Shown: positions 9,015-17,371, numbered from the stretch's first letter. The stretch: 64,000 bases of DNA from Rhodobiaceae bacterium (GCA_003330885.1 CP030277.1:3150001-3214000); one strand, 5' to 3'. The notes: generated by a model not told the origin, from the letters alone. Numbers and translations are program-made.

Positions 9015-9683
9015 ATGTTCTCCGCTCTTTCCACTGCACTCAGCGATACGTTTTCCAAGCCGCTCCGGTCGGTCATGATGCGGGCCCTGGGGCTCGCCCT
9101 TGTGCTGCTCGTCCTTGCGGGCTTTGGCGCCTTCTACGGGTTGGAGGCCATTCCGGAATTTGGCGCGGATTGGGGCTGGCCCATTCTTGATGAGGTGGTG
9201 GATTGGCTGTCGGGCGCATTTGTGATTGTGGCGCTGGTGCTTCTGCTCATGCCGGTCTCCGCGCTCTTTGCAGGGCTCTTTCTGGAAGAGGTCGCAGCGG
9301 CTGTCGAAGACAAGCATTATCCAAGCGACGCTGCTGGCCGCGATCAGCCCTTTGCGCAGGGTCTTTGGATTGCGCTGAAATTTACCGCCTTGCTCATCAT
9401 CCTTAATCTTATCGCCCTGCCGCTCTACTTTATTCCTGTGGTTAACGTGGTCGCCTATTGGGGGCTGAACGGCTATTTGCTGGGCCGGGAATACTTTGAG
9501 CTGGTCGCACTTCGTCACCACACACCGGAGGAAGCACGGTCGCTGCGTCGTTCAAAGAGAGTGCGCGTTTTCTCAGGTGGGGTTGCCGCAGCTGCGCTTG
9601 CCTCCATTCCCCTGGTCAACCTGTTAACACCTTTTTTCGCGACAGCCCTTATGGTGCATTTGCATAAAAAAGTGACGAGCTAA
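9015..9683 (+). CDS. EI24/CysZ-family membrane protein
   Basis: The 222-residue protein has several hydrophobic segments. One long hairpin begins near residue 22 (ALGLALVLLVLAGFGAFYGL), a second is at about residues 65-95, and further segments follow residue 115. The NGYLLGREYFELVALR motif near residue 155 and the following Arg-rich LRRSKRVRVF stretch are typical of the EI24/CysZ family, members of which import sulfate or are of unknown role. Placement beside nth is common in related bacteria. Sulfate transport is only a family inference; no cys genes are nearby. Confidence 0.8.
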   Translation: MFSALSTALSDTFSKPLRSVMMRALGLALVLLVLAGFGAFYGLEAIPEFGADWGWPILDEVVDWLSGAFVIVALVLLLMPVSALFAGLFLEEVAAAVEDKHYPSDAAGRDQPFAQGLWIALKFTALLIILNLIALPLYFIPVVNVVAYWGLNGYLLGREYFELVALRHHTPEEARSLRRSKRVRVFSGGVAAAALASIPLVNLLTPFFATALMVHLHKKVTS

Positions 9684-9699
9684 GTCGGAGAGCATTCTA

Positions 9700-10104
9700 G
9701 TGCGTGTTTTAGCAATTCTGGCAATGGGAGCAGCGCTTGCTGCATGTGCGGGCGGTGGAAGCAATTTTGGGTCAAGCCTGTCGCCGCAAACAGTGTCGGC
9801 ACCTGTGCGGGCTGCCCCAACGCTCACACCGGCACCGCGCGCGGACAGTCTGATTGGACTGGATGCCTATGGATTGCGCGAAGCCTTTGGGTCGCCCGAA
9901 TTTCAACGGAACGAATCCCATGCAGAGATCTGGCGCTATGCCGGTGATGGCTGCACGCTCTTTGTCTATCTCTACGAGGATGAAAGCGACACAATGCGCA
10001 CATCCTTCGTTGAGGCACGCGCCGCGGCTGGCGGTGAGCTCCCCGTTGATCCTTGCGTTGCAGGGGTCAACCGGGCACATCAACTGAGTTCCTATCGCTA
10101 CTGA
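9700..10104 (+). CDS. Putative lipoprotein, function unknown
   Basis: The 134-residue product starts at GTG, with a weak CGGAG 9 bases upstream. It has a short signal peptide ending in the lipobox LAAC, so Cys16 would be lipidated and the protein held in the envelope. A low-complexity Ser/Pro/Ala linker follows, then a compact domain containing LIGLDAYGLREAFGSPEF, EIWRYAGDGCTLFVYLY and a late Cys that could pair with another. The layout resembles small SmpA/OmlA-like outer membrane lipoproteins, but the match is not firm. It begins 16 bp after the CysZ-like gene and probably shares its transcript. Confidence 0.7.
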   Translation: MRVLAILAMGAALAACAGGGSNFGSSLSPQTVSAPVRAAPTLTPAPRADSLIGLDAYGLREAFGSPEFQRNESHAEIWRYAGDGCTLFVYLYEDESDTMRTSFVEARAAAGGELPVDPCVAGVNRAHQLSSYRY

Positions 10105-10106
10105 CT

Positions 10107-10498
10107 CTAGGCCGCTGTGGTCTTCCCTTTAAAGCCGCAAAAGTCGATGACTTTGCAGGACGGGCAGTCGGGCTTCCGCGCCTTACACACATAGCGGACC
10201 AAGCAGAGACAGAAAAACGCGGAGCGTTTTGCGTCCGTCTCCGCGACAGCAAACAACTAGGCCGCCGTTGTTTTTCCTTTGAAGCCGCAAAAGTCGATGA
10301 CTTTGCAGGACGGGCAGTCGGGTTTCCGCGCCTTACACACATAGCGGACCAAGCGGAGACAGAAAAACGCGGAGCGTTTTGCGTCCGTCTCCGCGACAGC
10401 AAACAACTAGGCCGCCGTTGTTTTTCCTTTGAAGCCACAATAGTCGACGACTTTGCAGGACGGGCAGTCGGGTTTCCGCGCCTTACACACATAGCGGC
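10107..10498 (-). repeat. Tandem triplication of the nth 3' end (150-bp period)
   Basis: Three copies of a 92-bp segment start at 10107, 10257 and 10407. The copy at 10407-10498 is the real 3' end of nth. The two outer copies still encode its iron-sulfur tail and TAG stop in register. Between copies is a 58-bp spacer holding a hairpin (GGAGACGGA ... GTCTCC with AAAACGC/GCGTTTT inside). Copies share different polymorphisms pairwise, as if converted piecemeal. Confidence 0.9.
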
Positions 10499-11051
10499 CG
10501 TGCAGAAGGATCCAGTGATGGGCATGCTGCAGATAGTCTTTGGGCACGCGCTTGAGGAGTTCGTGCTCAACCTCAAGCACGTTTTTTCCTGGTGCGAGCC
10601 CCGTGCGGTTTGAGACGCGGAAGATATGCGTGTCGACAGCAATGGTCGCTTCGCCAAAGGCTTCATTCATCACGACATTGGCGGTCTTGCGCCCAACGCC
10701 TGGCAGGCGCTCCAGTTCTTCGCGGGTGCGCGGCACGTCGCTGTTAAACTCATTGATGAGCATCTTGGACATCGCGATGACGTTTTTTGCTTTGTTCCGG
10801 TAAAGCCCGATGGTCTTGATCTGGTCGCGCAACTTGGCTTCACCGAGCTTCACCATCTTCTCAGGCGTATCGACTTTTTTGAAAAGCTCTTTAGTGGCTT
10901 TGTTTACGCCCACATCAGTCGCTTGGGCCGATAGGGCCACAGCGACCACGAGTGTGTAGGGGTTTTTGTAATCAAGTTCTGTTTTGGGTTCCGGCAAATC
11001 CGCGGACAGGATCTCAAAAAACGGCTCAATGTCTTTTTTCTTCATTTTCAT
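10407..11051 (-). CDS. nth: Endonuclease III (DNA glycosylase/AP lyase)
   Basis: Nth removes oxidised pyrimidines and nicks the abasic site. From the ATG at 11051 it has 214 residues (E. coli Nth has 211). The helix-hairpin-helix is LERLPGVGRKTANVV with catalytic Lys122, and Asp140 lies in AVDTHIFRV. The [4Fe-4S] ligands are Cys189, 196, 199 and 205 in the C-x6-C-x2-C-x5-C pattern. An upstream start at 11087 would add 12 residues not typical of the family. The gene is divergent from the DUF2244 gene. Its terminal 92 bp are duplicated twice downstream, so repeat-mediated tail exchange is possible. Confidence 0.96.
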   Translation of the reverse strand: MKMKKKDIEPFFEILSADLPEPKTELDYKNPYTLVVAVALSAQATDVGVNKATKELFKKVDTPEKMVKLGEAKLRDQIKTIGLYRNKAKNVIAMSKMLINEFNSDVPRTREELERLPGVGRKTANVVMNEAFGEATIAVDTHIFRVSNRTGLAPGKNVLEVEHELLKRVPKDYLQHAHHWILLHGRYVCKARKPDCPSCKVVDYCGFKGKTTAA

Positions 11052-11122
11052 GGGGTCAACATACCCATTTGAGGAGACGTGATCCATTGCGGAACAAACA
11101 TCAACGGCCTAATTTGGCGACT

Positions 11123-11665
11123 ATGGAACGCGTTGACGACACAAGCCCCCTGGAAGCACCGCCTGGCGGATCGCTGCATTTCGATGCGCGGCTCACGCCC
11201 CATCGCTCGCTTGGGAGCAAAGGGTTTCTGATCGTCATGATTTTCATCGGGGTTGTGAGCTTCGTCGCCGGCATTGTCTTCACGTTGATGGGCGCCTGGC
11301 CGGTCTTCGGTTTTTTTGGACTGGATGTGGCAGCCATCTATCTGGCCTTCCGATGGAACTACCGCGCGGCCCGGGCCTATGAGACGGTGCAACTGTCGGA
11401 TGCGGCGCTCAAAATCCGAAAAGTGGACGCCAAGGGAAATGAGACAGCTTATGTCTCCCAGCCCTATTGGGTACGCGTTCAATATGACAAAGAGGCAGAG
11501 GAAGAGGTCGCGATTGACATCACCTCCCATGGTCGCCGTCTGACGGTCGGTGCGTTCCTGGCACCGGAAGAACGCCTTCAATTTGGTGAAGCGTTGCGGT
11601 TCGAGTTGGATCGCTTGCGCCGCCACCGGGGCCACCACGGTTTTGCCCCTGCGGCGACGAACTAG
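11123..11665 (+). CDS. DUF2244 membrane protein
   Basis: The 180-residue protein begins MERVDDTSP, has two adjacent membrane helices at about residues 35-57 and 60-80 (FLIVMIFIGVVSFVAGIVF, then FGFFGLDVAAIYLAF), and then a soluble domain with YWVRVQYD and SHGRRLTVGAFLAPEERL. This is the DUF2244 architecture, often encoded next to nth in alphaproteobacteria. Biochemical function is unknown. The start was placed at 11123 because upstream residues overlap the divergent nth region and lack family character. It ends at a convergent junction with gpmA. Confidence 0.85.
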   Translation: MERVDDTSPLEAPPGGSLHFDARLTPHRSLGSKGFLIVMIFIGVVSFVAGIVFTLMGAWPVFGFFGLDVAAIYLAFRWNYRAARAYETVQLSDAALKIRKVDAKGNETAYVSQPYWVRVQYDKEAEEEVAIDITSHGRRLTVGAFLAPEERLQFGEALRFELDRLRRHRGHHGFAPAATN

Positions 11666-11758
11666 AGTCTCACTCCAAAGAGTCTTGGATCACTTACTGC
11701 GCCAGTGACTTCAATAAAATCGAACCTGAAGTCGGCAGCGCTAGAGTCGCGCTCCAGA

Positions 11759-11801
11759 GCTTTTCCATAAAAGTTGCAGACTTTTATGGTTCGAAAACGC
11801 G
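11759..11801. repeat. Solo hairpin related to the 62-bp tandem array
   Basis: The core is TTTTCC ... TAAAAGT, loop TGCAG, ACTTTTA ... GAAAAC. It matches the hairpin unit repeated at 50881-51200 in size, loop and TGGTTCG side bulge. Stem changes are compensatory: a C-G pair there is T-A here, and GTTTCC/GGAAAC becomes TTTTC/GAAAA. It lies between the convergent 3' ends of the DUF2244 gene and gpmA. Confidence 0.75.
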
Positions 11802-11813
11802 ACAAAATAGGAG

Positions 11814-12446
11814 TTAGTGGGCTTCGCGTTCAATCAATAGCTTCTTGGACAGAACCTTGCCTTCATCGTCCAGCTCATAGGCAATCGGCGCCCCTGTGGC
11901 GATGTTGAGCTGCAGCACTTCTTCGCGGGTAAGGCCTTCCAGATCCATCGTGAGGGCCCGAAGCGAATTGCCGTGGGCGGCAATGAGAACGCGGTCACCA
12001 CCGAGAACCCGTGGCTTGATGGTCGCATGATAGTAGGGAAGCACCCGGTCAGCCGTATCCTTCAGGCTTTCGCCACCAGGAGGCGGCGTGTCATAGGAGC
12101 GGCGCCAGATATGCACCTGCTCTTCGCCCCACTTTTCGCGGGCATCATCTTTGTTGAGCCCGGCCAGATCTCCATAGTCACGTTCGTTGAGTGCCTGATC
12201 GCAGATGATCTCCAGATCCGTCTGACCCAGCTCCTTCAGGATCGCATCATTGGTTTTCTGCGCGCGGCTCAGAACCGACGTGAAAGAGACATCGAACTCA
12301 TAGCCACCGGCCTTGAGTGCCTGACCGGCTTCGACAGCTTCCGCACGTCCCTGGTCCGTCAGGTCCGGGTCTTTCCAGCCTGTGAAAAGGTTCTTTTTGT
12401 TCCACTCACTTTGTCCATGGCGGACAAGCACAAGAAGATTGGCCAC
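11814..12446 (-). CDS. gpmA: 2,3-bisphosphoglycerate-dependent phosphoglycerate mutase
   Basis: GpmA interconverts 3- and 2-phosphoglycerate in glycolysis and gluconeogenesis. The 210-residue protein has the phosphohistidine motif [11 protein letters not shown] (His10), the [11 protein letters not shown] segment with the catalytic Glu, and the second histidine in [10 protein letters not shown]. Length matches the short alphaproteobacterial form, which lacks the C-terminal extension of the 250-residue E. coli enzyme. It follows dapB on the minus strand with a 19-bp gap, so the two are likely cotranscribed. Confidence 0.95.
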   Translation of the reverse strand: MANLLVLVRHGQSEWNKKNLFTGWKDPDLTDQGRAEAVEAGQALKAGGYEFDVSFTSVLSRAQKTNDAILKELGQTDLEIICDQALNERDYGDLAGLNKDDAREKWGEEQVHIWRRSYDTPPPGGESLKDTADRVLPYYHATIKPRVLGGDRVLIAAHGNSLRALTMDLEGLTREEVLQLNIATGAPIAYELDDEGKVLSKKLLIEREAH

Positions 12447-12465
12447 GTTAGTAGGTTCCTATCGT

Positions 12466-13290
12466 TTAGAAGTCTGAGAGCCCGAGCACATCGAGCATTG
12501 AATAAAGTCCGGGGCCTTTTCCCTGGCCCCAACGAACGGCAGCAAGCGCACCGCGGGCAAACAGCCCCCGATCCTCAGCAATATGGGAGAGCACAATCCG
12601 CTCATTCTCAGCCGCAAAGATGGTTGAATGTTCGCCGACGACCGAGCCGCCCCGCAGCACGGCATAGCCGATATCGCCAGGCGTGCGTTCGCCGGTAATG
12701 CCGTCGCGGCCGCGATCAGCGACCACATCATGATTGATGCCCCGGCCATCTGCAGCAGCTTGTCCAAGCATCAATGCGGTGCCAGAGGGCGCATCAACCT
12801 TGTGCCGATGGTGCATCTCCAAAATTTCGATGTCCCAATCCGCATCAAGCGTTTGCGCGACCTTCCGAGTGAGCGCTGTCAGCAAGTTGACCCCAAGGCT
12901 CATATTGCCGGCCTTGATAATGGTCGCATGGCGCGCGGCGGCCTCGATTTGCGCTTCCTGGTCTGCGTCAAATCCCGTTGTGGCGATCACATGAACGATC
13001 CGCGCCTGAGCCGCAAGGGCGGCGTATTCAGCTGTGGCAGCCGGCACCGTGAAGTCGATAATCGCGTCTGCTTCAGCAACGAGGGGCAGTGGGTCGTCGG
13101 TGATCGTGACCCCCAACGGTTCAGGAAGACCCGCCAAGGTGCCTGCATCGGTACCTACCAAAGACGAGCCCTCAGGTTCTGTAGCCCCGATGAGCTTCAA
13201 ATCCGGTTTCCGAGCAATCTCGGCGATCAATGTGCGGCCCATGCGTCCGGCAGCACCGGGAAGGACGATTTTGATATCGCTATCGCTCAT
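12466..13290 (-). CDS. dapB: 4-hydroxy-tetrahydrodipicolinate reductase
   Basis: DapB reduces hydroxytetrahydrodipicolinate with NAD(P)H on the way to diaminopimelate and lysine. The 274-residue protein starts [18 protein letters not shown], a Rossmann fingerprint, and has the catalytic [13 protein letters not shown] segment (His general acid, Lys binding substrate). The ATG at 13290 is preferred over one five codons upstream because GGAG sits 8 bases ahead of it. Lysine and peptidoglycan precursor supply is the expected role. gpmA lies directly downstream. Confidence 0.96.
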   Translation of the reverse strand: MSDSDIKIVLPGAAGRMGRTLIAEIARKPDLKLIGATEPEGSSLVGTDAGTLAGLPEPLGVTITDDPLPLVAEADAIIDFTVPAATAEYAALAAQARIVHVIATTGFDADQEAQIEAAARHATIIKAGNMSLGVNLLTALTRKVAQTLDADWDIEILEMHHRHKVDAPSGTALMLGQAAADGRGINHDVVADRGRDGITGERTPGDIGYAVLRGGSVVGEHSTIFAAENERIVLSHIAEDRGLFARGALAAVRWGQGKGPGLYSMLDVLGLSDF

Positions 13291-13408
13291 CTGTTTTCTC
13301 CGCAAAGCAGCTCAGGTGAACCCGTCCAGACCGCTTATTATCTGCGGGATATAGCAGGGCGCGCCGTCGCCGTACAGCGATCCGCCACCAAAATACGCCT
13401 CTCAACCC

Positions 13409-13437
13409 TTGACGGACCGTCCGCTATCCATTACCTA
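13409..13437 (+). promoter_or_regulatory. Candidate promoter of the TetR gene
   Basis: TTGACG (13409-13414) is followed after 17 bases by TACCTA (13432-13437), which is a poor -10 match but well spaced. The -10 would lie inside the left arm of the operator, as expected for autorepression. Confidence 0.4.
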
Positions 13438-13464
13438 CGAATAGTAAGTTACTAATCGTAGGTA
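13432..13464. promoter_or_regulatory. Operator palindrome for the TetR-family regulator
   Basis: The 33-bp site has outer arms TACCTACGA (13432-13440) and TCGTAGGTA (13456-13464) and inner arms TAGTAA and TTACTA around a central G. Only the A/A position between outer and inner arms breaks the symmetry. It ends three bases before the ATG of the regulator at 13468. Such a site would block its own promoter, so autorepression is the likely mechanism. The ligand is unknown. Confidence 0.85.
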
Positions 13465-13467
13465 TCC

Positions 13468-14070
13468 ATGAGCCAGCTCGAAACGACACCCCGCACCCGC
13501 CTCAGCCGCGCAGATCGCCGTCAGCAATTGTTGGATGTGGCGAGAACCCTCATAGAAGAAGATGGGGCGGATGCTGTCACGCTCGCGCTGGTCGCGGAAA
13601 AGGCCGGTGTCTCAAAGCCCATGGCCTACGATCACTTTGAGACCCGCACAGGGCTTCTCCTGGCGCTTCTCGAAGAGGCTGACCGCCACTATGAAGGCGT
13701 CGCCCGCGCCCGCATCGCCGTGGCACCTGAGACCGTGGACGCCATCGCCGAAATCATCGCAGAAGCCTATATCGCCTGTGCCCTGGAAGCGGGGCCTGCA
13801 GCCGCTGCGCTCACGGCAGCCATTGAGGCAAATGGGGACGCACGGGATGTCGGTCGCGCATCCAGAGACCTCCATGCCCGACAGTTTGCCGAGGCGTTCG
13901 CGCCTGTCTTGCCCGAAGGCGATGCTCGCACGCACCTGATCTTCATCGGCCTCGTTGCCGCCGCAAACACCTTGTGTGCGGAACTCACCGCCCAGCGGAT
14001 CACCAAGCAGGCCGCCACCGAAACACTCACCCATCTTCTAACAACAAGCATTGCGCCGCTCATTCCCTGA
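13468..14070 (+). CDS. TetR/AcrR-family transcriptional regulator
   Basis: The 200-residue protein has an N-terminal helix-turn-helix at about residues 15-60, with DRRQQLLDVARTLIEEDG followed by LVAEKAGVSKPMAYDHFETR, which is the TetR recognition helix pattern. The all-alpha C-terminal half would bind an inducer. A large palindrome lies directly upstream, and two oxidoreductase genes follow in the same direction after 33 bp, so it most likely represses itself and that pair. No classical ribosome binding site fits because the operator occupies the space. Ligand is not predictable from sequence. Confidence 0.92.
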   Translation: MSQLETTPRTRLSRADRRQQLLDVARTLIEEDGADAVTLALVAEKAGVSKPMAYDHFETRTGLLLALLEEADRHYEGVARARIAVAPETVDAIAEIIAEAYIACALEAGPAAAALTAAIEANGDARDVGRASRDLHARQFAEAFAPVLPEGDARTHLIFIGLVAAANTLCAELTAQRITKQAATETLTHLLTTSIAPLIP

Positions 14071-14103
14071 GCCGCCACAGATGATCCCCCGAAAGGAAAC
14101 ACC

Positions 14104-14952
14104 ATGATCCTCGTCACCGGAGCCACAGGAAATGTTGGCAGCGAAATCGCCCGCCAGCTGATCGCCCAGAAAACACCCTTCCGCATCTATGTGCGCGATG
14201 CAGCCAAAGCCGGAGAGATGATTGGCCCTGACGGCTACGAAGTTGCGCTAGGTGACTTCGATGAGGCTGATGCGTTCGAGAAAGCCCTCGTTGGTATCGA
14301 CGCTGTCTACATGGTCACCAATCAAAGCGATGCCTTTAAAACAGCGCTCGCTCGAATGACCAATCAGATAAAGAAAGCAGGCATCAAACGACTGGTGATG
14401 CTGTCGGCTGAATGCGACCCGGACAGTTCAGTATTCTTCGTGCGTCGCACCGGAGAGTTGGAAGAGATTGTCAAAGCAGCAGACCTGCCCTGGACATTCT
14501 TGCGGCCGGATTGGTTCATGCAGAACTTTGCGGGCTTTGTCGCCATGGGCATGGTGGCTTTCCCAGCCGGTCCGGGCAAAACGAGCTTTGTTGATGTGCG
14601 CGATGTTGCCGAGATTGCAATCAAGGCCCTGAGTGAAAAGGGCCATACCCATCGTGTCTATCGGCTCACGGGTCCCGATCCCATGACCTTTGAAGGCGCA
14701 GCCAATCGAATAAGCGCCGCCTTAGGTCGAGATGTGCCTTTTGTCGGCATAACCCCTGACGATCTCCGCAATGCCTTGATCGAGCAGGGTGCAGAGACCT
14801 GGTATGCGGACATGAACGCAGAAATGACATTCGCGGTCCGTGAGGGCTTCACCTTCAACCCATCGAACGACATTGAATTTTTGCTGGGCCGCAAACCACG
14901 CTCCATCGAAACCTATGTCGCTGACCACGCCGACCAGATGAGCGCCGCATGA
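14104..14952 (+). CDS. NmrA-like NAD(P)-binding oxidoreductase
   Basis: The 282-residue protein is an atypical short-chain dehydrogenase. It begins MILVTGATGNVGSEIARQL (Rossmann fingerprint) and has the FLRPDWFMQNF motif of the NmrA/QOR2/azoreductase-like group near residue 135. The Tyr-x3-Lys catalytic pair of classical SDRs is not seen, so it may be a redox sensor or a quinone/azo-type reductase. Its stop overlaps the start of the next gene (ATGA at 14949), indicating translational coupling. It is probably controlled by the upstream TetR regulator. Confidence 0.85.
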   Translation: MILVTGATGNVGSEIARQLIAQKTPFRIYVRDAAKAGEMIGPDGYEVALGDFDEADAFEKALVGIDAVYMVTNQSDAFKTALARMTNQIKKAGIKRLVMLSAECDPDSSVFFVRRTGELEEIVKAADLPWTFLRPDWFMQNFAGFVAMGMVAFPAGPGKTSFVDVRDVAEIAIKALSEKGHTHRVYRLTGPDPMTFEGAANRISAALGRDVPFVGITPDDLRNALIEQGAETWYADMNAEMTFAVREGFTFNPSNDIEFLLGRKPRSIETYVADHADQMSAA

Positions 14953-15908
14953 GGGCCGTCAGTTTCGACGTGCCGAAGGGTGCGGGCCGGCCCACCCTGA
15001 AGCTAATCGAGGCAGCCAAGCCAATACCGGCCAAGGGAGAGGTTCTGGTACGCATCACACATGCAGGTCTCAACCATGGTGACCATGAGACCTATGCCGG
15101 CAAGCAAAACAAAACCCTGCTCAAACGCCTGCAAACCAATCCTGTGCTCACTGGCATCGAGATGGCAGGGATCGCGGAAAGCGATGGCCGGACCATCAAG
15201 ACAGGAGACAGGGTCTATGGCTACACAAACATCTTCAAAGGACCATGGTTCCATGGAGAGTTTGTTGCGCTGAAAGAAGCCAACCTGGCAAAACTACCTG
15301 GAGGCATGACAGCGGAAGGGGCGACCGCCCTCGTCGGCGGCGCAGTGACATCCATCGCGGCGCTTGAACGGATTGCGAGGACCAAGCCAGGAGACAAACT
15401 GCTGGTGACCGGCGCGACAGGAAGCGTGGGTGTGACCGCTCTACAGCTTGCCAAACACCTTGGAGCAGAGATCACTGCGATCTGCCACTCTTCACAACGG
15501 GACTTCGCGAGAAGCCAGGGCGCATCTGACGCGCTGGCCTACGACACCAACGAACAGCTTCCAAAAGAAAACCAGTTCGACACGATCTTTGATGCTGCAC
15601 CGTCTCTGAGTTTTTCGAAAGCACTCCCCTATCTCAAACCCAAGGGCTCCTACATCACGACCATGCCTCACTTGGACGTGACAGGGTTTCTGCGGGCGCT
15701 TGTTTCAAGACGCAAGTGGGGGTTTCTCTTGGAAAGTGATACAGACCAAAAACGGTTGGGTCGGCTTTCCGCCTTGATGGAAGAGGGTGTCTTTGTACCG
15801 GCCATCGACAGTGTGTTCGCATTCGAAGACGCTGCGCAGGCGTTCGCTCGCCAGGAAGAAAGCGGCAAGCGTGGCAAGATCATTCTCACCATGGCAGCCG
15901 CCCTTTGA
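14949..15908 (+). CDS. MDR-family NAD(P)-dependent alcohol dehydrogenase/quinone reductase
   Basis: The 319-residue protein is a medium-chain dehydrogenase/reductase. The GroES-like N-terminal half contains LVRITHAGLNHGDHETYAG, and the Rossmann half has LLVTGATGSVGVTALQLAKHLG near residue 155. Cys ligands for structural or catalytic zinc are absent, which places it with zinc-free quinone oxidoreductase-like enzymes. It would act on a quinone, enone or aldehyde. It is translationally coupled to the NmrA-like gene. Together with the TetR regulator this looks like an inducible detoxification unit, but that is inference. Confidence 0.87.
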   Translation: MRAVSFDVPKGAGRPTLKLIEAAKPIPAKGEVLVRITHAGLNHGDHETYAGKQNKTLLKRLQTNPVLTGIEMAGIAESDGRTIKTGDRVYGYTNIFKGPWFHGEFVALKEANLAKLPGGMTAEGATALVGGAVTSIAALERIARTKPGDKLLVTGATGSVGVTALQLAKHLGAEITAICHSSQRDFARSQGASDALAYDTNEQLPKENQFDTIFDAAPSLSFSKALPYLKPKGSYITTMPHLDVTGFLRALVSRRKWGFLLESDTDQKRLGRLSALMEEGVFVPAIDSVFAFEDAAQAFARQEESGKRGKIILTMAAAL

Positions 15909-15915
15909 ATCCAAA

Positions 15916-15949
15916 CGGCCCACCCGTCCCTGGTGGGAAGGATGGGCCG
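15916..15949 (-). terminator. Hairpin downstream of porin 1
   Basis: CGGCCCA (15916-15922) pairs with TGGGCCG (15943-15949), with additional CCC/GGG pairing inside. Read on the minus strand it is followed by TTTGG, a weak terminator for porin 1. The same region behind porin 2 has an analogous hairpin, so the 3' flank was duplicated with the gene. Confidence 0.5.
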
Positions 15950-15991
15950 ACGAGCTGACATCGAGGAACAAGATCAGTCAGAAAAGGTAGA

Positions 15992-16016
15992 TCCGGGGTG
16001 CTCACAGAGCTCCCCG
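15992..16016. terminator. GC-rich hairpin adjoining the porin 1 stop
   Basis: The arms CCGGGGTGCTC and GAGCTCCCCGG surround ACA and form an 11-bp stem with one T-T mismatch, just downstream of the porin 1 stop (minus strand). No T-run follows on the plus strand. It occupies the same position as the GCCGAGGC hairpin behind porin 2 but has unrelated arms. Confidence 0.45.
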
Positions 16017-16024
16017 GAAAATCG

Positions 16025-17371
16025 TTAGAAGTCGAGCTGCAGACGGGTCGCCACGAAATCAACTTCTGTATCAGCTGTGCCCGCAGCGGCGGTAAAGTCG
16101 TACTCGGCAGTGCCATAGTTCAACATCGCCCGAACATAGGGGTTGAAGTAGTAGTTGACGCCCACTGTAAGCGCTGTGGTTTCAGACGCCGCAGTTCCGA
16201 AACCGGCATCTTCCATATCGATCATCTCATAGCGTGCAGCGACCTCAATGGCGCCATCACCCTTCACACGACCAAAAACACCCTTGGCCGTATCGTAGGG
16301 CCGGCTTTCTCCTGTCAGGAAGTAGCTCGCCATGGCGTACCAGCCGCTGAAGTCAACATCAGCTGCACCAGTACCATTGCCTTCAAGTGTCGACATGTAG
16401 TACTCGCCTTGTGCACTGAACGGGCCAAACACAACGGCGGCTTCAGCACCGAGTGTCGTCTGACCTTCCGCAACCGTCACGCCTGTATCAACATAGCGCG
16501 TTCCATTGTGGAAGTTGCGCAAGCGGATACGCGGACCGGAATTGTCATCAAATGTACGATAGGTGCCAGACACACCAAGATGGACTGTCTGTCTGTCTTC
16601 AACAATCGGCGCGTAGGTGCCGCGTGCTGTAAACGCGAGGTCAGTGGTTGTCGTATCACTGCCATTGTCAATGCCGCTGGTGAAGATACCACCGCGCAAG
16701 GTGTAGTTTTCACCACTTGCGCCAAGGCTGGCGCCAAGCTGACGACCAGCAGTGAACGTGTCGCTCACCATCGACCGTTCCATGAAGGTCACATATTTCG
16801 AGGAGGTCTGCTGTTCCAGGCCTTGTGGTTCTTTGTGGTTCCCGAAAATTGCTTTCAGCCCAGCAACCTTCGTGCTGATATAGGCATCCTTGATTGCGAC
16901 ACCGTTGCTCGCAAAGTCGATCTGCAATTTGTATTTCCAGTCACCTGCGACTTTGCCGGAAGCGAAGAAACGGGCGCGGCGGATTTCAGCACCGCCACCA
17001 CTTGTGTCGGCTGCGCCTGTTCGGCTTGCCTCTGCAAGGAAGGCATCCAGCATCAGCCGGCCGCCAAAGCGGATTGACCAATTGCCATCACGGCTTGTGA
17101 TTTGAAGCTTGCGGCTGTCAAAACTCGGGAGATTGGCAAGGCTTGTTGCACCCGCCTCAAGCTCTGCAAGTTTTCCATCGCGCTCAAGCATTTGAGCTTT
17201 GAGTTCACGCAGCTCGTGCTCAAGTGCATCGATGCGTGAATTAACATCATAGCCCGCCAGTGCACTGCCGGCGGTGCCGACGGATAGTGCGGTTGCCAGC
17301 AATAGGCTGGGTCCAAAACGCTTCAGCGTTTTTGCAGACTTGCTTTTCAGGTCGAGTTTGGTCGTATTCAT
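16025..17371 (-). CDS. Porin, OprO/OprP type (porin 1)
   Basis: The 448-residue outer membrane protein starts at MNTTKLDLK, with a long signal peptide ending at GSALAG. The mature N-terminus, VNSRIDALEHELRELKAQ, is a coiled coil of the kind used for porin trimer contacts. The remaining sequence alternates as a 16-strand-type barrel (for example WSIRFGGRLMLDAF) and ends QLDF with C-terminal Phe. This is the phosphate/polyphosphate-selective porin O/P family. A paralogue at 20057 is highly similar through the whole barrel. Only a degenerate Pho-box-like sequence lies upstream, so regulation may differ from porin 2. Confidence 0.9.
   Translation of the reverse strand: MNTTKLDLKSKSAKTLKRFGPSLLLATALSVGTAGSALAGYDVNSRIDALEHELRELKAQMLERDGKLAELEAGATSLANLPSFDSRKLQITSRDGNWSIRFGGRLMLDAFLAEASRTGAADTSGGGAEIRRARFFASGKVAGDWKYKLQIDFASNGVAIKDAYISTKVAGLKAIFGNHKEPQGLEQQTSSKYVTFMERSMVSDTFTAGRQLGASLGASGENYTLRGGIFTSGIDNGSDTTTTDLAFTARGTYAPIVEDRQTVHLGVSGTYRTFDDNSGPRIRLRNFHNGTRYVDTGVTVAEGQTTLGAEAAVVFGPFSAQGEYYMSTLEGNGTGAADVDFSGWYAMASYFLTGESRPYDTAKGVFGRVKGDGAIEVAARYEMIDMEDAGFGTAASETTALTVGVNYYFNPYVRAMLNYGTAEYDFTAAAGTADTEVDFVATRLQLDF

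Noticed and set aside
10053-10666. Open frames of about 190 codons on both strands across the nth tail repeats
   Set aside because: They arise from out-of-frame reading of the triplicated nth 3' end; the real nth frame explains the copies.
15998-17077. 359-codon plus-strand ORF opposite porin 1
   Set aside because: Antisense shadow of the porin codon pattern; composition is unlike any protein family, with scattered Cys, and a similar shadow lies opposite porin 2.
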